From contig CAINCZ010000119.1 in assembly GCA_903847195.1 (NCBI GenBank), positions 1 through 42,189 of the forward strand: DNA of 42,189 nt. The letters run 5' to 3'. This document shows positions 24,978 through 34,076 of this stretch, piece after piece. Position 1 is the stretch's first letter; every line of letters begins with the position of its first letter. The notes beneath the pieces are model-generated. The model had not been told where the DNA came from. It searched no databases and saw only the letters and a program-made list of their open reading frames with translations. The translations under genes and the position numbers were made by a program. Source of the stretch: an uncultured Acidobacteriota bacterium (lineage in GTDB: Bacteria; Acidobacteriota; Terriglobia; Terriglobales; CAINCZ01).

Positions 24978-27308
24978 ATGCCGAGGGCCGTATCAACCAT
25001 TTCCGAACGTCACTTCTCCGCCGCACCAAGCTTGCGGCCGCTCACGCAAAGTTCGAGCAGCACCGACTCGATTCGTGTCCCGCGCCGCCGCGTGCCTGTC
25101 GCTGTGCTTTGCCTCGTGATGGTTGCCGTTCCCTGGTGCGCCCGGGCGCAGGACTCGCAGGCCGCTCCCGCGAAATCGCAGGCCTCGCCTGCCACCCCTG
25201 CCAAGTCGGTGCCCACGGTACACACCACGGTCGTCGTCCGCGGAAAGGTGGACGAACTCTACCAGCAGCCCAACGCTACCCTCGGCGGCTTTGAGCAATT
25301 ACCGCTGCTCGAAATGCCGCAGTCCGGCATGGTGGTAACCCGCAGCGTGCTCAATGACCAGCAGGCGCGCCTGCTCTCCGACGTCACCAAGAATGACGCC
25401 TCCATCGGTGAGAACTACGCTCCGGTCGGCTACTACCAGGACTTCCAGATTCGCGGCTTTCCCATCGACCTGGCCACCGGCGTCAAGATCAACGGCATCA
25501 CCGTTTCCGGCGAACAACTGGTGCCGCTGGAGAACAAGGAGAGCGTTGAGTTTGTGAAGGGCGCGTCGGCGACCGAGGCGGGCGTGGCCTCTCCCGGCGG
25601 ACTCATCAACTTCACCACCAAGCGTCCGGCCACGGTGCGCACGCTCAACCTTGCCACCGATGAGCGCGGCAGCGCCTTCGGCCATATGGACCTCGGCAGC
25701 GTCTTCGGCCCGCGCCAGCAGTTTGGCCTGCGCACCAACTTCGGCGGCGAGTCCATGCACTCCTACGTGAACGGCGCCAACGGCTGGCGCAGCTTCGGCA
25801 CGCTTGCCGCCGACTGGAAGATCAGCGACAAGACAACGTTGCGCGGCGATTTCGAATACCAGCACATGGTGCAGGGCTCGGCCTCGGGCTATCAGTTGCT
25901 CGGAGGCACGATCGCGCCGGCGAACGTCGATCCGGCGGTCATGCTCGGTTGGCAGAAGTGGGCGAGGCCCAACATCTTCGACGCCCTCAACGCCAGCCTG
26001 CGCCTCGACCGCAAGCTCACCTCTCAGTGGAGTGCCTACGTCACCGCCGGCCGCAGCCGCTCCCTGATCGACGACAACGTGGCCTGGGCCTACGGATGCT
26101 ATTACGTCTCCTCCTGCAACAGCGGCGGCGCGCCCTATCCGTGGTTTTTCAGCCCTGCGGGCGACTACGACGTCTACGACTACCGGAGCCCCGGCGAGCT
26201 GCGCAACAACGACCAGCTCGAAGCCATCCTCTACGGACGCCACAAGACCGGCCCGATCACGCATCACCTCGTGGTCGGTACCACTCTGTTGCGGCGCAGT
26301 GTGAAGCTGGCGGATTCGCTTTTCGACTACGTCGGCTCAGAGAACATCCATCAGCTGCTGCAGATGTTCGCCCCTTCGCCGAACAGTCCCGGCACGCCGA
26401 CGCTGAGGGAGAGCAGCCACCAGTGCGGCGTCGTGCTGCAGGACCGCCTGGAGTTGCCGCACCGCATCAGCCTTTCGGTGGGCGGACAGATCGACACCCT
26501 GCATGACCACAACTACTCGCAGGTCGATCCCGCCACCTACGAGACCTACCTGAAGATCACCAACAAGACGCTCTGGCTGCCGCGCTACGCCGCCTCATGG
26601 CGCCCTATCGAGCGGCTCTCGATCTACGGCAACTACAGCGTTGCGTTGTCCATGGGGCCGCAGGCGCCCTTCTGGGCCACCAACGGCAGCGTCTTCCTCG
26701 ATCCCTTTTTCACCCGGCAGGTCGAAGTCGGCGCGAAATATCAAGTCGGCGGAAAACTGCTGGTGAGCCTCGCCTTCTTCCGCATGCGCGCGCCGTTCTT
26801 CTATCCCAAGCCGGTTGCCGACGGACTGGAGTTTGTGCAGCAGGGCCACGAGAATCATCGGGGCATTGAATTCACCGCGCAGGGTGCGGCTACCCGTTGG
26901 CTGCGCCTGACGGCCAGCGCCGCCGCCATTGCCGCTACCTCCGAGAATACCGGCACGCCTGCCTTCGATAATCATCAGGTGCTCAACCAGCCGCGCCTGC
27001 GCACCACGCTTTTCGGCGATGTGCTGGTGCCGCATGTCCCCGGTCTCGGAGTCCTTGTGGGATGGAGCTACACGGGCCGCAAGTCGGCCACGCGCGACGA
27101 CACGGTGAGCGTTGACGGCTATAACTTGTTCAGCGCCGGCTTGCGCTACACGCCGCGCCGCGAGCAGAGCCGCTTCACCTTCCGCGTGATTGCCGACAAC
27201 CTGACCAACAAACGTTATTGGAAGGACACGGGAGCCAGCTACGGCGACACCTTCCTGCATCCGGGCGCGCCGCTCACGGTGCGCTCCTCAACGCAGTTTT
27301 CTTTCTGA
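24978..27308 (+). CDS. TonB-dependent outer-membrane receptor, probable thiamine importer
   Basis: A 776-residue outer-membrane beta-barrel receptor. The ATG at 24978 has CAGGGGG six bases upstream; a GTG at 24936 would add 14 residues without a ribosome site. A basic N-terminus runs into the export signal (VPVAVLCLVMVAVPWCARA). TTVVVRG may be the TonB box. The plug domain (about 60-210) has the siderophore-receptor-like pattern DFQIRGFPIDLATGVKINGI and VEFVKGASATEAGVASPGG. The barrel ends with SSTQFSF, terminal Phe as required for insertion. The family moves scarce, bulky nutrients with TonB energy. Because a TPP riboswitch lies directly upstream and a kinase plus PnuC-type carrier follow, thiamine or a thiamine derivative is the likely cargo. 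This is inference from regulation and neighbours. Confidence 0.92.
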   Translation: MPRAVSTISERHFSAAPSLRPLTQSSSSTDSIRVPRRRVPVAVLCLVMVAVPWCARAQDSQAAPAKSQASPATPAKSVPTVHTTVVVRGKVDELYQQPNATLGGFEQLPLLEMPQSGMVVTRSVLNDQQARLLSDVTKNDASIGENYAPVGYYQDFQIRGFPIDLATGVKINGITVSGEQLVPLENKESVEFVKGASATEAGVASPGGLINFTTKRPATVRTLNLATDERGSAFGHMDLGSVFGPRQQFGLRTNFGGESMHSYVNGANGWRSFGTLAADWKISDKTTLRGDFEYQHMVQGSASGYQLLGGTIAPANVDPAVMLGWQKWARPNIFDALNASLRLDRKLTSQWSAYVTAGRSRSLIDDNVAWAYGCYYVSSCNSGGAPYPWFFSPAGDYDVYDYRSPGELRNNDQLEAILYGRHKTGPITHHLVVGTTLLRRSVKLADSLFDYVGSENIHQLLQMFAPSPNSPGTPTLRESSHQCGVVLQDRLELPHRISLSVGGQIDTLHDHNYSQVDPATYETYLKITNKTLWLPRYAASWRPIERLSIYGNYSVALSMGPQAPFWATNGSVFLDPFFTRQVEVGAKYQVGGKLLVSLAFFRMRAPFFYPKPVADGLEFVQQGHENHRGIEFTAQGAATRWLRLTASAAAIAATSENTGTPAFDNHQVLNQPRLRTTLFGDVLVPHVPGLGVLVGWSYTGRKSATRDDTVSVDGYNLFSAGLRYTPRREQSRFTFRVIADNLTNKRYWKDTGASYGDTFLHPGAPLTVRSSTQFSF

Positions 27309-27354
27309 GCGCCGGCGGCGGCAAGAGCGAGAGGCGATAGGCCGACAAGAGAGA

Positions 27355-28530
27355 ATGAAAGTACACGGACTCAGCAACAACTGGGTGGAACCCGACTGGC
27401 CGTTCCTGACGCTGCCGGAAGTGGACGCGCTGCTGCGCCGCTTTCCCGGTGCGGGCGGCGCCGGGGTCATCACCAGCTACAGCCCTCGCCCCTTTTCCGC
27501 GGCCAGCGTGGTGGCCACGCCGCGCGGTCCGGTGTTCGTCAAGCGCCATGATCGCCAGGTGCGCGACCGCGATGGCTTGCTCGAAGAGCATCGCCTGCTG
27601 CAATATCTGCGTGCCCACGGCACGCGCGTTCCTGCTGTCCTGACCGATGAAGACGGCGAGACCGCGATCTGCGCCGGCCGATGGACATACGAAGTTCACG
27701 CCCTCGCCGCCGGGCTCGACCTCTACGAGCAGGACCTCTCGTGGACGCCCTTCCGCAGCGTCGCGCACGCCCGCGGAGCGGGGCGCGCCCTGGCCCAACT
27801 CCACCGTGTCGCCGCCGGATACCAGGCTGCCCCGCGCCGGGCGCAAACGCTCGTCACCAGCTTCACCATTTTCGCCGCCGACGAACCGCTCGCCGCTCTG
27901 GAGCGCTATGCCTCCACTCGGCCCGAGTTGGCCGGGTTCCTCGCGCGCCGCGACTGGCGCGCCCAGACGGAAGCCACGCTGCTGCCCCACCATGCCGCAC
28001 TGCGGCCATGGCTTTCATCGCTTATGCCGCTGTGGACCCACAACGACTTCCACGCCTCCAATCTTCTCTGGTCGGGCGCTGATGACCGCGCCGAGCCCCG
28101 CTCCATCATCGACTTCGGTCTGGCGGATCGCACCAACGCCGTGCACGACCTCGCTACCGCCATCGAGCGCAACGGGGTGCGCTGGCTGCAACTGGACGGC
28201 AGCTTCGCCGAGGTCGTGCACTGGGATCAGGTTCTCGCGCTCTTGGAAGGCTACGAAGAAGTTCAGCCGCTGAGTGCGGCTGAAGCGCAGGCGCTCGTGG
28301 CCCTGCTGCCGATCGTGCATGCCGAGTTCGCGCTATCGGAGGCCGACTACTTTTTGCGCGTCCTGCACGCGGAAGACCGCGCCCTTGTTGCCTGGGAGGG
28401 ATACTATCTCGGCCACGCCGCCTGGTTTGGCAGCGACTCCGGCAGGCAGCTGCTGGCAGCACTCTCTAAATGGGTTGGCCGCGAACGGCGCGCAGAAGCC
28501 GTGGGGCAGGTGAACGATGTCGGCCGTTGA
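27355..28530 (+). CDS. APH-fold phosphotransferase, probable thiamine kinase-like enzyme
   Basis: A 391-residue cytoplasmic kinase of the aminoglycoside/choline kinase superfamily. The catalytic loop reads LWTHNDFHASNLLW (HxDxxxxN, near residue 225) and the metal-binding segment IIDFGLADRTNAVHDLATAI follows. VVATPRGPVFVKRHD holds the ATP-contacting Lys. In E. coli, ThiK/YcfN of this superfamily phosphorylates thiamine. The gene lies inside the TPP-riboswitch operon, 46 bases after the receptor, and overlaps the PnuT-like gene by 14 bases, so phosphorylation of imported thiamine is the natural reading. Homoserine-kinase-type or choline-kinase-type activity cannot be excluded by motif alone. 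The ATG at 27355 has AAGAGAGA just upstream. Confidence 0.85.
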   Translation: MKVHGLSNNWVEPDWPFLTLPEVDALLRRFPGAGGAGVITSYSPRPFSAASVVATPRGPVFVKRHDRQVRDRDGLLEEHRLLQYLRAHGTRVPAVLTDEDGETAICAGRWTYEVHALAAGLDLYEQDLSWTPFRSVAHARGAGRALAQLHRVAAGYQAAPRRAQTLVTSFTIFAADEPLAALERYASTRPELAGFLARRDWRAQTEATLLPHHAALRPWLSSLMPLWTHNDFHASNLLWSGADDRAEPRSIIDFGLADRTNAVHDLATAIERNGVRWLQLDGSFAEVVHWDQVLALLEGYEEVQPLSAAEAQALVALLPIVHAEFALSEADYFLRVLHAEDRALVAWEGYYLGHAAWFGSDSGRQLLAALSKWVGRERRAEAVGQVNDVGR

Positions 28531-29101
28531 AGTCCTGGCGGTTATCACCTCGGCTCTCGGCATCTGGCTGATGACGCGGCGCAACCTCATCGCCTGGCCC
28601 ATCACTTTGCTCGCCTGTTTTCTTTATGCGGAAGTCTTCCACCAGGCGCGCCTGTATTCCGACATGTTGCTGCAGGGAGTCTACGCCGCGTTCTGCGTAT
28701 ACGGATGGTGGCACTGGCGGCGTGGTGTGCAGCAGGAAGGCGCCGTGCGGGTTGCGCGTCTCAGGCGTCAGGGCTGGATCTATGGCTGCGTGGCGGGCGC
28801 GCTCGGCAGCCTTCTCCTCGGCTACCTGATGGCGTGCTATACCAACGCCGCCCTGCCCTATCTCGATTCCACCTTGACCGCATTCAGCCTCGTCGCGCAG
28901 TGGTGGTCAACACGCCGCTATCTCGAGAACTGGATGCTCTGGATCGCCGCCGACGCCATATACACCGCGATGTTCGTATACAGGGACCTCCACCTCACCG
29001 CCGGTCTATACGCCTTCTTCATCATCCTCGCCGTGCTCGGCCTCAGGTCGTGGCGCAAAGCTATGGCGGAACAGCAGAGCAGCCTCGGCGCTCATTCCTA
29101 G
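28517..29101 (+). CDS. pnuT: PnuC-family transporter, probable thiamine carrier PnuT
   Basis: A 194-residue inner-membrane protein with about seven helices. PnuC-family marks are present: VITSALGIWLMTRRNLIAWP near the N-terminus, QGVYAAFCVYGWWHWRRG (the YGWW-type segment lining the substrate site) and NWMLWIAADAIYTAMFVYRD (the WxxxD/N segment). PnuC proteins let nicotinamide riboside pass and depend on intracellular phosphorylation to trap it; the PnuT branch does so for thiamine. Control by a TPP riboswitch and the overlapping kinase gene favour PnuT. It ends the operon; the next gene is convergent, 32 bases away. Confidence 0.9.
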   Translation: MSAVEVLAVITSALGIWLMTRRNLIAWPITLLACFLYAEVFHQARLYSDMLLQGVYAAFCVYGWWHWRRGVQQEGAVRVARLRRQGWIYGCVAGALGSLLLGYLMACYTNAALPYLDSTLTAFSLVAQWWSTRRYLENWMLWIAADAIYTAMFVYRDLHLTAGLYAFFIILAVLGLRSWRKAMAEQQSSLGAHS

Positions 29102-29133
29102 CCGCCGAGGCGGCCCCGCACTTCCGCGATCCG

Positions 29134-31413
29134 CTAATACTTGAACCGCCAGCGCACCTGCGCGTAAACCTCGCGCGGCGTGTTCCAGTGGAAGCCGCCG
29201 AACGTCAGGCTGCTGTCGAGCAGCACGCGCCGGTTGGCCAAGTTCATGGCGTTCAACGACAGCGTGAGGCGTTCGCCCAGGCTCTTTTGCAGCGAGATAT
29301 CGATCGTCGCATGGCCCGGCAGATGGTCTGCCGCGTAAGGCCAGCCGGGCGTTCCCTGCAAGCCGTTCAAAAAGCCCGAGCCATAGTAAACATTGGTGAA
29401 AGCCAGGCTGCGCCACGGCAGGGCCACGTAGCCGCCCACGCTCAGCGTGTGCCGCTGGTCGTGATCGAGCGGCGAAAGGCCGGCGGGCAGCGAGAAGTCG
29501 GTCAGCCCGCCCGTGATCGCACCCCCGGCCAGCGCCACTTGATTCGAGTAAGCCAGGTGGACCTGTGCGCGACGCGCAATCATGGGCGAGCGCAGCGTAA
29601 GCTCCCATCCGCGAATGGTAGCCCGCTCAATCGTCAGCGGAAAAAACAGGTTCGACTCGCCCACGCTGTTGTGATCGAAGTAGTTGGTCGCCCGGGTATG
29701 GAAGTTGCTGACATCCATGGTCCAGCCGCGGAACGGAATCATCACTCCGAACTGGAACTCCTCATCCCGCTCGCCGTGTAGCGGCAGGAATCCCAGGCTG
29801 TTGTTGTTCACAAACTCAAGCAGCGGCCCCGAAGCCGTGATCAACGGCGGCGCCTGGTAGTAATGTCCATAGAACGCGCGGAAGACCCAGCGCAGACGCG
29901 GTATAGCCACGGTCGCGCCCAGGCGCGGGCTGATGGCTGACTCCGTCAGGTGGCCGGAAAAATACGTCGGCCGCATCCCGGCAATCAGCGTCAGCCACTT
30001 CGTCGCTTTGAAGCGGTCGTCGATGAAGAACGCTGCCAGCGAACCCGAGACCGACGTGCGTACCGGGCTCAGTCCGGGACTCCCGTCATTGGCCGTCACC
30101 GCCAGCAGCTGGTTGTCGCGCTGGTAGAAGGTGTAGACCCCAACCTGCAGGTTGTTGCGCGGCAGGCTCGCCGCAGCGCTTACCTGTCCGCCCATGTAAC
30201 TCGACGCGTGATGTGCCGTGGTCGCCACCGGGAAGTCGTTGGTGTTGGCGTCGTAGTTGGCGTTGTTGTAGTGAAAAAACGGCGAGACCGTCAAAAGCAG
30301 CCTTGGGTTGAACGTGTGTACCCAGGAGAAGTTAACGATCGCATCGGCCTCGTGCTGTCCGTCGCGCAGTCCGCTGCTCGCATGCTGGGAATTCGTGAAG
30401 CTGCCCGGGTCCGGGTCATACGGCGCCTGGTAGTAGTCGCGGCGCAGCGAGGTCACAAGCCGCAGCTGGTCCGAAGGCCGCGGATTGAAGATGAGCGAGG
30501 AGAAGCCGCCGTAACCGTTCTGCGCGTCGTGCACTATGCGCGGCACCGTCGGTTGCAGTCCGAGTTCGCTGCGGTTGCCGTTCAGGCTTGCGTAGTAGGC
30601 GAAGCGCTTCGTGTGGCTGCCGAAGCTGATCTGCGAGTTGGTCTGGTTGAAGCTGCCGAAGCTGGCCACAAGCTCCGCCTCGCGGTTGCGTTCAAATCCG
30701 GTGCGCGGCGCGATGTTGAAGGCCGCATAGGTGCGGTCGCCGAAGCCTGCGCCGTAGCTGCCGCGATTTACCTCCAGGTAGTCGATGTCGTTCGGATCGA
30801 ACTGCGGACCCACGTTGCCGGCGATGTTCGAGTTCGGCACGGGTACGCCGTCCACCAGCCAACTCACCTGATGACCGCCGCGAATGTGCAATTGATCGTG
30901 GGTAATGTAAGCGCCCGGAACGTAGTTGGTAATCAGCGCCAGGCTGTTGCTGCGGTCGGCTCCCGGCGTCCGCGCCACGTCGAGCCGCCCCAGCAGCAAG
31001 GTCGGCGTCGCTGTGTCTTCGGGCAGGGTTTGGGCCGATGCAGAGACCGAGGTGGTCTCGCTATGCGGCGCGATCTTCAGCGCGAAATGCAGCACCGGCT
31101 CGCTGCCTGACACAACCACTAGCTCCTGCGTGGCAATGGCAAATCCCTGGCCTTCCACGGTCACCGCGTACTGTCCTATGGGCACCGCCTGGAATGAAAA
31201 CTCTCCGCTGGCGTCGCTGGCGACGCTCTTGGCCCACTCCGAAGTCTTCGCCTTCACCGTCACTTTTGCGCCCGCCAGCGGGCGATGATCCGGATCGTGC
31301 ACTACGCCACGTACCGAACCGAAGATCGTGGCATAAGCGGCGGCACCCAAAACCAGGACAGCAACGAGTAATCCGGCTCGCGTCATCCGCGGGCCTTGAA
31401 TCGAAGTCTTCAT
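29134..31413 (-). CDS. TonB-dependent receptor with N-terminal carboxypeptidase-regulatory domain
   Basis: A 759-residue outer-membrane receptor. The ATG at 31413 follows AAAGGTG and opens an export signal (MTRAGLLVAVLVLGAAAYA). Residues about 33-115 are a CarboxypepD_reg beta-sandwich (GVVHDPDHRPLAGAKVTVKA, GEFSFQAVPIGQYAVTVEG), a feature of many Acidobacteriota and Bacteroidota receptors. The plug follows (QLHIRGGHQVSWLVDGVPVP, VNRGSYGAGFGDRTYAAFNI), then the barrel to the final VRWRFKY, whose terminal aromatic is the usual barrel end. A small Cys/Met-rich secreted protein is encoded just upstream on the same strand, hinting at metal or metal-complex uptake. It is convergent with the thiamine operon and has no riboswitch of its own that I can see. 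Confidence 0.9.
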   Translation of the reverse strand: MKTSIQGPRMTRAGLLVAVLVLGAAAYATIFGSVRGVVHDPDHRPLAGAKVTVKAKTSEWAKSVASDASGEFSFQAVPIGQYAVTVEGQGFAIATQELVVVSGSEPVLHFALKIAPHSETTSVSASAQTLPEDTATPTLLLGRLDVARTPGADRSNSLALITNYVPGAYITHDQLHIRGGHQVSWLVDGVPVPNSNIAGNVGPQFDPNDIDYLEVNRGSYGAGFGDRTYAAFNIAPRTGFERNREAELVASFGSFNQTNSQISFGSHTKRFAYYASLNGNRSELGLQPTVPRIVHDAQNGYGGFSSLIFNPRPSDQLRLVTSLRRDYYQAPYDPDPGSFTNSQHASSGLRDGQHEADAIVNFSWVHTFNPRLLLTVSPFFHYNNANYDANTNDFPVATTAHHASSYMGGQVSAAASLPRNNLQVGVYTFYQRDNQLLAVTANDGSPGLSPVRTSVSGSLAAFFIDDRFKATKWLTLIAGMRPTYFSGHLTESAISPRLGATVAIPRLRWVFRAFYGHYYQAPPLITASGPLLEFVNNNSLGFLPLHGERDEEFQFGVMIPFRGWTMDVSNFHTRATNYFDHNSVGESNLFFPLTIERATIRGWELTLRSPMIARRAQVHLAYSNQVALAGGAITGGLTDFSLPAGLSPLDHDQRHTLSVGGYVALPWRSLAFTNVYYGSGFLNGLQGTPGWPYAADHLPGHATIDISLQKSLGERLTLSLNAMNLANRRVLLDSSLTFGGFHWNTPREVYAQVRWRFKY

Positions 31414-31505
31414 CGAACTTGCACCTTTCCCTGAGAAGGCCCACTGCATACAAGAAAGCCCCGGCGCGGTTCAACGCCGCCCGCTTCTGCTTTTCTGTGG
31501 ATCGA

Positions 31506-31907
31506 CTAGCAGTTGGAGGTTGGGAAAGGAGGACCGCGCTTCAGGTTGCTGCGGGCCCGCGACACCAGGCGCGCTACCGCCGCCTGCCGCAGCAGCGCGG
31601 GAAAGGAACGCAACTTAACGAGCGCAGCCGCCGCAGTCGCCGGATAGAACGCCGCGCGCCCTACCGGCGTTAGCGGCTTCTGCATCGGGCAGCGGCAGGC
31701 GATGGCCTGGCAGGTGTCTCCCTGCGGCTCCGCCATTCGCGCCATCGCCATCGCCAGGCGCATGGCGCACTTGTGCTCGCCGTCGCCGCGGCAGCAGACT
31801 GGCAGGTCCGCATCGGCCTCGGCTATCAGCGACACGTAAGGCATCAGCACGGCCAGTGCCAGCACGACGGTCATGACAGCTGCGGTCTTGCGATACACCT
31901 GCTTCAA
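31506..31907 (-). CDS. Small secreted Cys/Met-rich protein, possible metal-linked
   Basis: A 133-residue protein of unrecognised family. A hydrophobic export segment (AVMTVVLALAVLMPYVSLI, residues about 10-28) is followed by a Cys-rich stretch with C38, C39, C47 and many Met (CCRGDGEHKCAMRLAMAMAR), then C66, C71 and C73 (CQAIACRCPM). The second half is basic and helical, and the last residue is Cys. The paired Cys with His and Met suggests copper or another soft metal, but no known binding motif is complete. It lies 92 bases upstream of the carboxypeptidase-domain TonB receptor on the same strand and could share its transcript. The divergent gap to 32040 should hold its promoter. Confidence 0.65.
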   Translation of the reverse strand: MKQVYRKTAAVMTVVLALAVLMPYVSLIAEADADLPVCCRGDGEHKCAMRLAMAMARMAEPQGDTCQAIACRCPMQKPLTPVGRAAFYPATAAAALVKLRSFPALLRQAAVARLVSRARSNLKRGPPFPTSNC

Positions 31908-32039
31908 TCTCCTGCGCCCGGGCGGGCTAACCCTAAGTGGGGTTTAGATGTACCTGCTCGCCGGGGAGTCGCTGGATTTTGTTTGCGGGCTGCTATCATG
32001 CTGCTGCCGCTGCAGCGCGCCTGATACGAAGAAAAATTC

Positions 32040-32792
32040 ATGTCTGACCAGCCGATCCTCGGAAGACTGCTCATCCTGAGCACCACATACTCTGCCGCCC
32101 GCCCTTACCTTGAGGCGGCGCGCAGGCTCAACGTGAGCGTCATCCTCGGACTCGACGAATCGGCAGGCGCCAATCCGCTTCCCGCGCCCGAGCTGGTTCC
32201 TCAAATGCTCCGCCTGCAACTCGCCACCCGCGACTCGGCGCTGGCTATTGCGCAGTTTGCTTTCGATGATCCACTGGTTGCCGTCCTTGCCGCCGACGAA
32301 CGATCCGCACCTTCGGCCGCCCGGGCGGCCAGCATCCTTGGCCTTGCCGGACATGCGCCCAAAGCCTGCGACGCCTGCCTCGAAAAGTTCAGCCTCATGC
32401 AGAAGCTGGCCAACGCCGGACTTCCCGTGCCTCTGCTGGGTGGCGCCTCAGCGCCCGCAGCCGAGGTGATTGCTCTGCTCGACGAAGGGAAGATGCGAGT
32501 GCTGGGCGTCCGCAGTGGCCCTGCCGCCGTCGACCTGCCGCGTCCCGCGCTGGAAAACGTCTGGCGCGCCGCCCGCCTGCTCCGTCACGGACCCCTGTAT
32601 GCCCGCGTGAGCCTGACCGGCGAAAACCAACTGCTGGACATCTCTGCTTCTATCCCCGAGCCGTTTCTGGAAACGCTGCGCTTCAAGATTCCGCTGGTGG
32701 AAGAAGACCTCTCGCTGGCCGAAGTCATCACGCGCCACACGCTGAAGCTCGACATCAGCCGCGTCCATCCGCTGGCGGCGAAACAGAGTTGA
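32040..32792 (+). CDS. Shortened ATP-grasp-like protein
   Basis: A 250-residue protein. The first 130 residues match the pre-ATP-grasp domain of acidobacterial ATP-grasp ligases: LLILSTTYSAARPYLEAARR, then a second Rossmann-like half, then GLAGHAPKACDACLEKFSLM and QKLANAGLPVP, the linker that normally enters the ATP-binding domain. About 100 residues of the ATP-binding core then appear to be missing. The tail (GPLYARVSLTGENQLLDISA, LSLAEVITRHTLKLD) resembles the last strands of such enzymes but lacks the usual metal-binding Glu/Asn set. It may be a degenerate or regulatory relative that no longer binds ATP. It is a single gene, convergent with 32864-33754. Confidence 0.6.
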   Translation: MSDQPILGRLLILSTTYSAARPYLEAARRLNVSVILGLDESAGANPLPAPELVPQMLRLQLATRDSALAIAQFAFDDPLVAVLAADERSAPSAARAASILGLAGHAPKACDACLEKFSLMQKLANAGLPVPLLGGASAPAAEVIALLDEGKMRVLGVRSGPAAVDLPRPALENVWRAARLLRHGPLYARVSLTGENQLLDISASIPEPFLETLRFKIPLVEEDLSLAEVITRHTLKLDISRVHPLAAKQS

Positions 32793-32863
32793 GAATCAGG
32801 GATTCGCAAAAGAAGAAGGCGAAACGCAAGGGGAAGGGAAGTCGTTGACCGCGCGGTGGTGAA

Positions 32864-33754
32864 CTAGCCGTTGGTGCCGTCGGGTTGCTGGTAGACCAGC
32901 TTCAGCTTGTCGCCGGCCAGGATGCGCTTCACCTGCGTGCGCGCATGCACCGACCACGGTCCCGACTGGTCGAGCTTCAGGTAAGCCTGCCAGTGGTGCA
33001 GGGCCTGGCGTGGCTGGACCTGCTTCTCGTAGGCCAGCGCCAGGTTGTAGTGCGCATCAGCGTAGGTGGGGGCCAGGGCCAGCGCCGTTTTGTAGCTGAC
33101 GATCGCCTCCGGCAGCCTTCCCGTCTCGTCGAGCACATTGCCGAGATTGAAATAGGCGAGCGCGTATCGCAGATCAGCCTCGATCGCCTTGCGGTAGTGG
33201 CGCTCGGCGAGCGCGAATTCGTAACGGTTGTATCGGATCGTTCCCAGGTTGATGTGCGCCGCCGCGTGCACCGGCTGAAGTTCCAGCACCTTCTCGTAGC
33301 AGCGAATCGCCTCTTCCTGCGCGGCCGGATCGTCTTCCAGCGCGACGCCCTTGGCGAAAAACTCTGACGCGGTCTCGGCGGCAGGCATGGGACGCAACTT
33401 CGTGCTTACCACCCGGTTGCCCGGGGCAAAGTCCATCACGAACTGGCCGCTGGTCGGTTCCAGTGCGTGCCCCTGATGGCGAAATACCACGCGCGAGTTG
33501 GCGGGGAAGGAGCCGGCCTCAAGCAGCGGGTTCTCCATCCCGGCCACCTGCTTCTGCATCGCCACCAGCGACTCGCGTATCACCGCCGACCGCACGTGCT
33601 TGGCACGCAGGTCGCGTATCTTTTTTACCTGGAGGAGATCAAAAAACGAAAAGACTTCACCGGCAGCGATCAACCCGGCTTTTTGCCAATGGGTGAGCTG
33701 TTGTCCTCGAATCCGCAGAATGCGGAGCACGTCAGCTCGCTGATACCGATTCAT
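32864..33754 (-). CDS. MerR-type HTH protein with TPR repeats
   Basis: A 296-residue cytoplasmic protein. Residues about 1-60 look like a MerR-family winged helix (YQRADVLRILRIRGQQLTHW, AGLIAAGEVFSFFDLLQVKK). The central part (about 90-130) is a small beta region, and residues about 140-260 are three to four TPR units (HAAAHINLGTIRYNRYEFAL, YALAYFNLGNVLDETGRLPE, YADAHYNLALAYEKQVQPRQ). The combination suggests a regulator whose DNA-binding head is attached to a protein-binding array rather than to the usual effector domain. Its target genes and partner are not evident. The start at 33754 is the first ATG. Confidence 0.8.
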   Translation of the reverse strand: MNRYQRADVLRILRIRGQQLTHWQKAGLIAAGEVFSFFDLLQVKKIRDLRAKHVRSAVIRESLVAMQKQVAGMENPLLEAGSFPANSRVVFRHQGHALEPTSGQFVMDFAPGNRVVSTKLRPMPAAETASEFFAKGVALEDDPAAQEEAIRCYEKVLELQPVHAAAHINLGTIRYNRYEFALAERHYRKAIEADLRYALAYFNLGNVLDETGRLPEAIVSYKTALALAPTYADAHYNLALAYEKQVQPRQALHHWQAYLKLDQSGPWSVHARTQVKRILAGDKLKLVYQQPDGTNG

Positions 33755-34076
33755 GGTTCATCCCATTATGAGAACGTGATGGCCGCCGCGCAAGGGCATT
33801 TTGGACATTTTCCGCAGGAATCGCGCGTCCGGCGCGCGCCCCGGCGCTGGAACCAGGCTTTTAGAGCGTTTTCGCACCAAGGATGATGCAGGCCTGCGCC
33901 AGGCGTACCGGAGTGGCAGCCGAGAGCGCCTGCCCGGCCCTGCTCCACGCACTCGCAGTTGATGGGAGCGCGCCGCAAAACTGGGACGCGAAGGGCGCCG
34001 ACGGACCGGCAATTGCTTAATCCTGCCCCTCTTCTCTTTACCAATCCGCGCATCGCCGTTAAAATCGTTAAGTCAG
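33755..34076. other. Intergenic region before tRNA-Thr
   Basis: No gene is supported across these 322 bases; the open frames here are Arg-rich and lack ribosome sites. The region should contain the promoters for the minus-strand MerR-TPR gene and for the tRNA, but I cannot pick convincing -35/-10 pairs. Confidence 0.5.
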
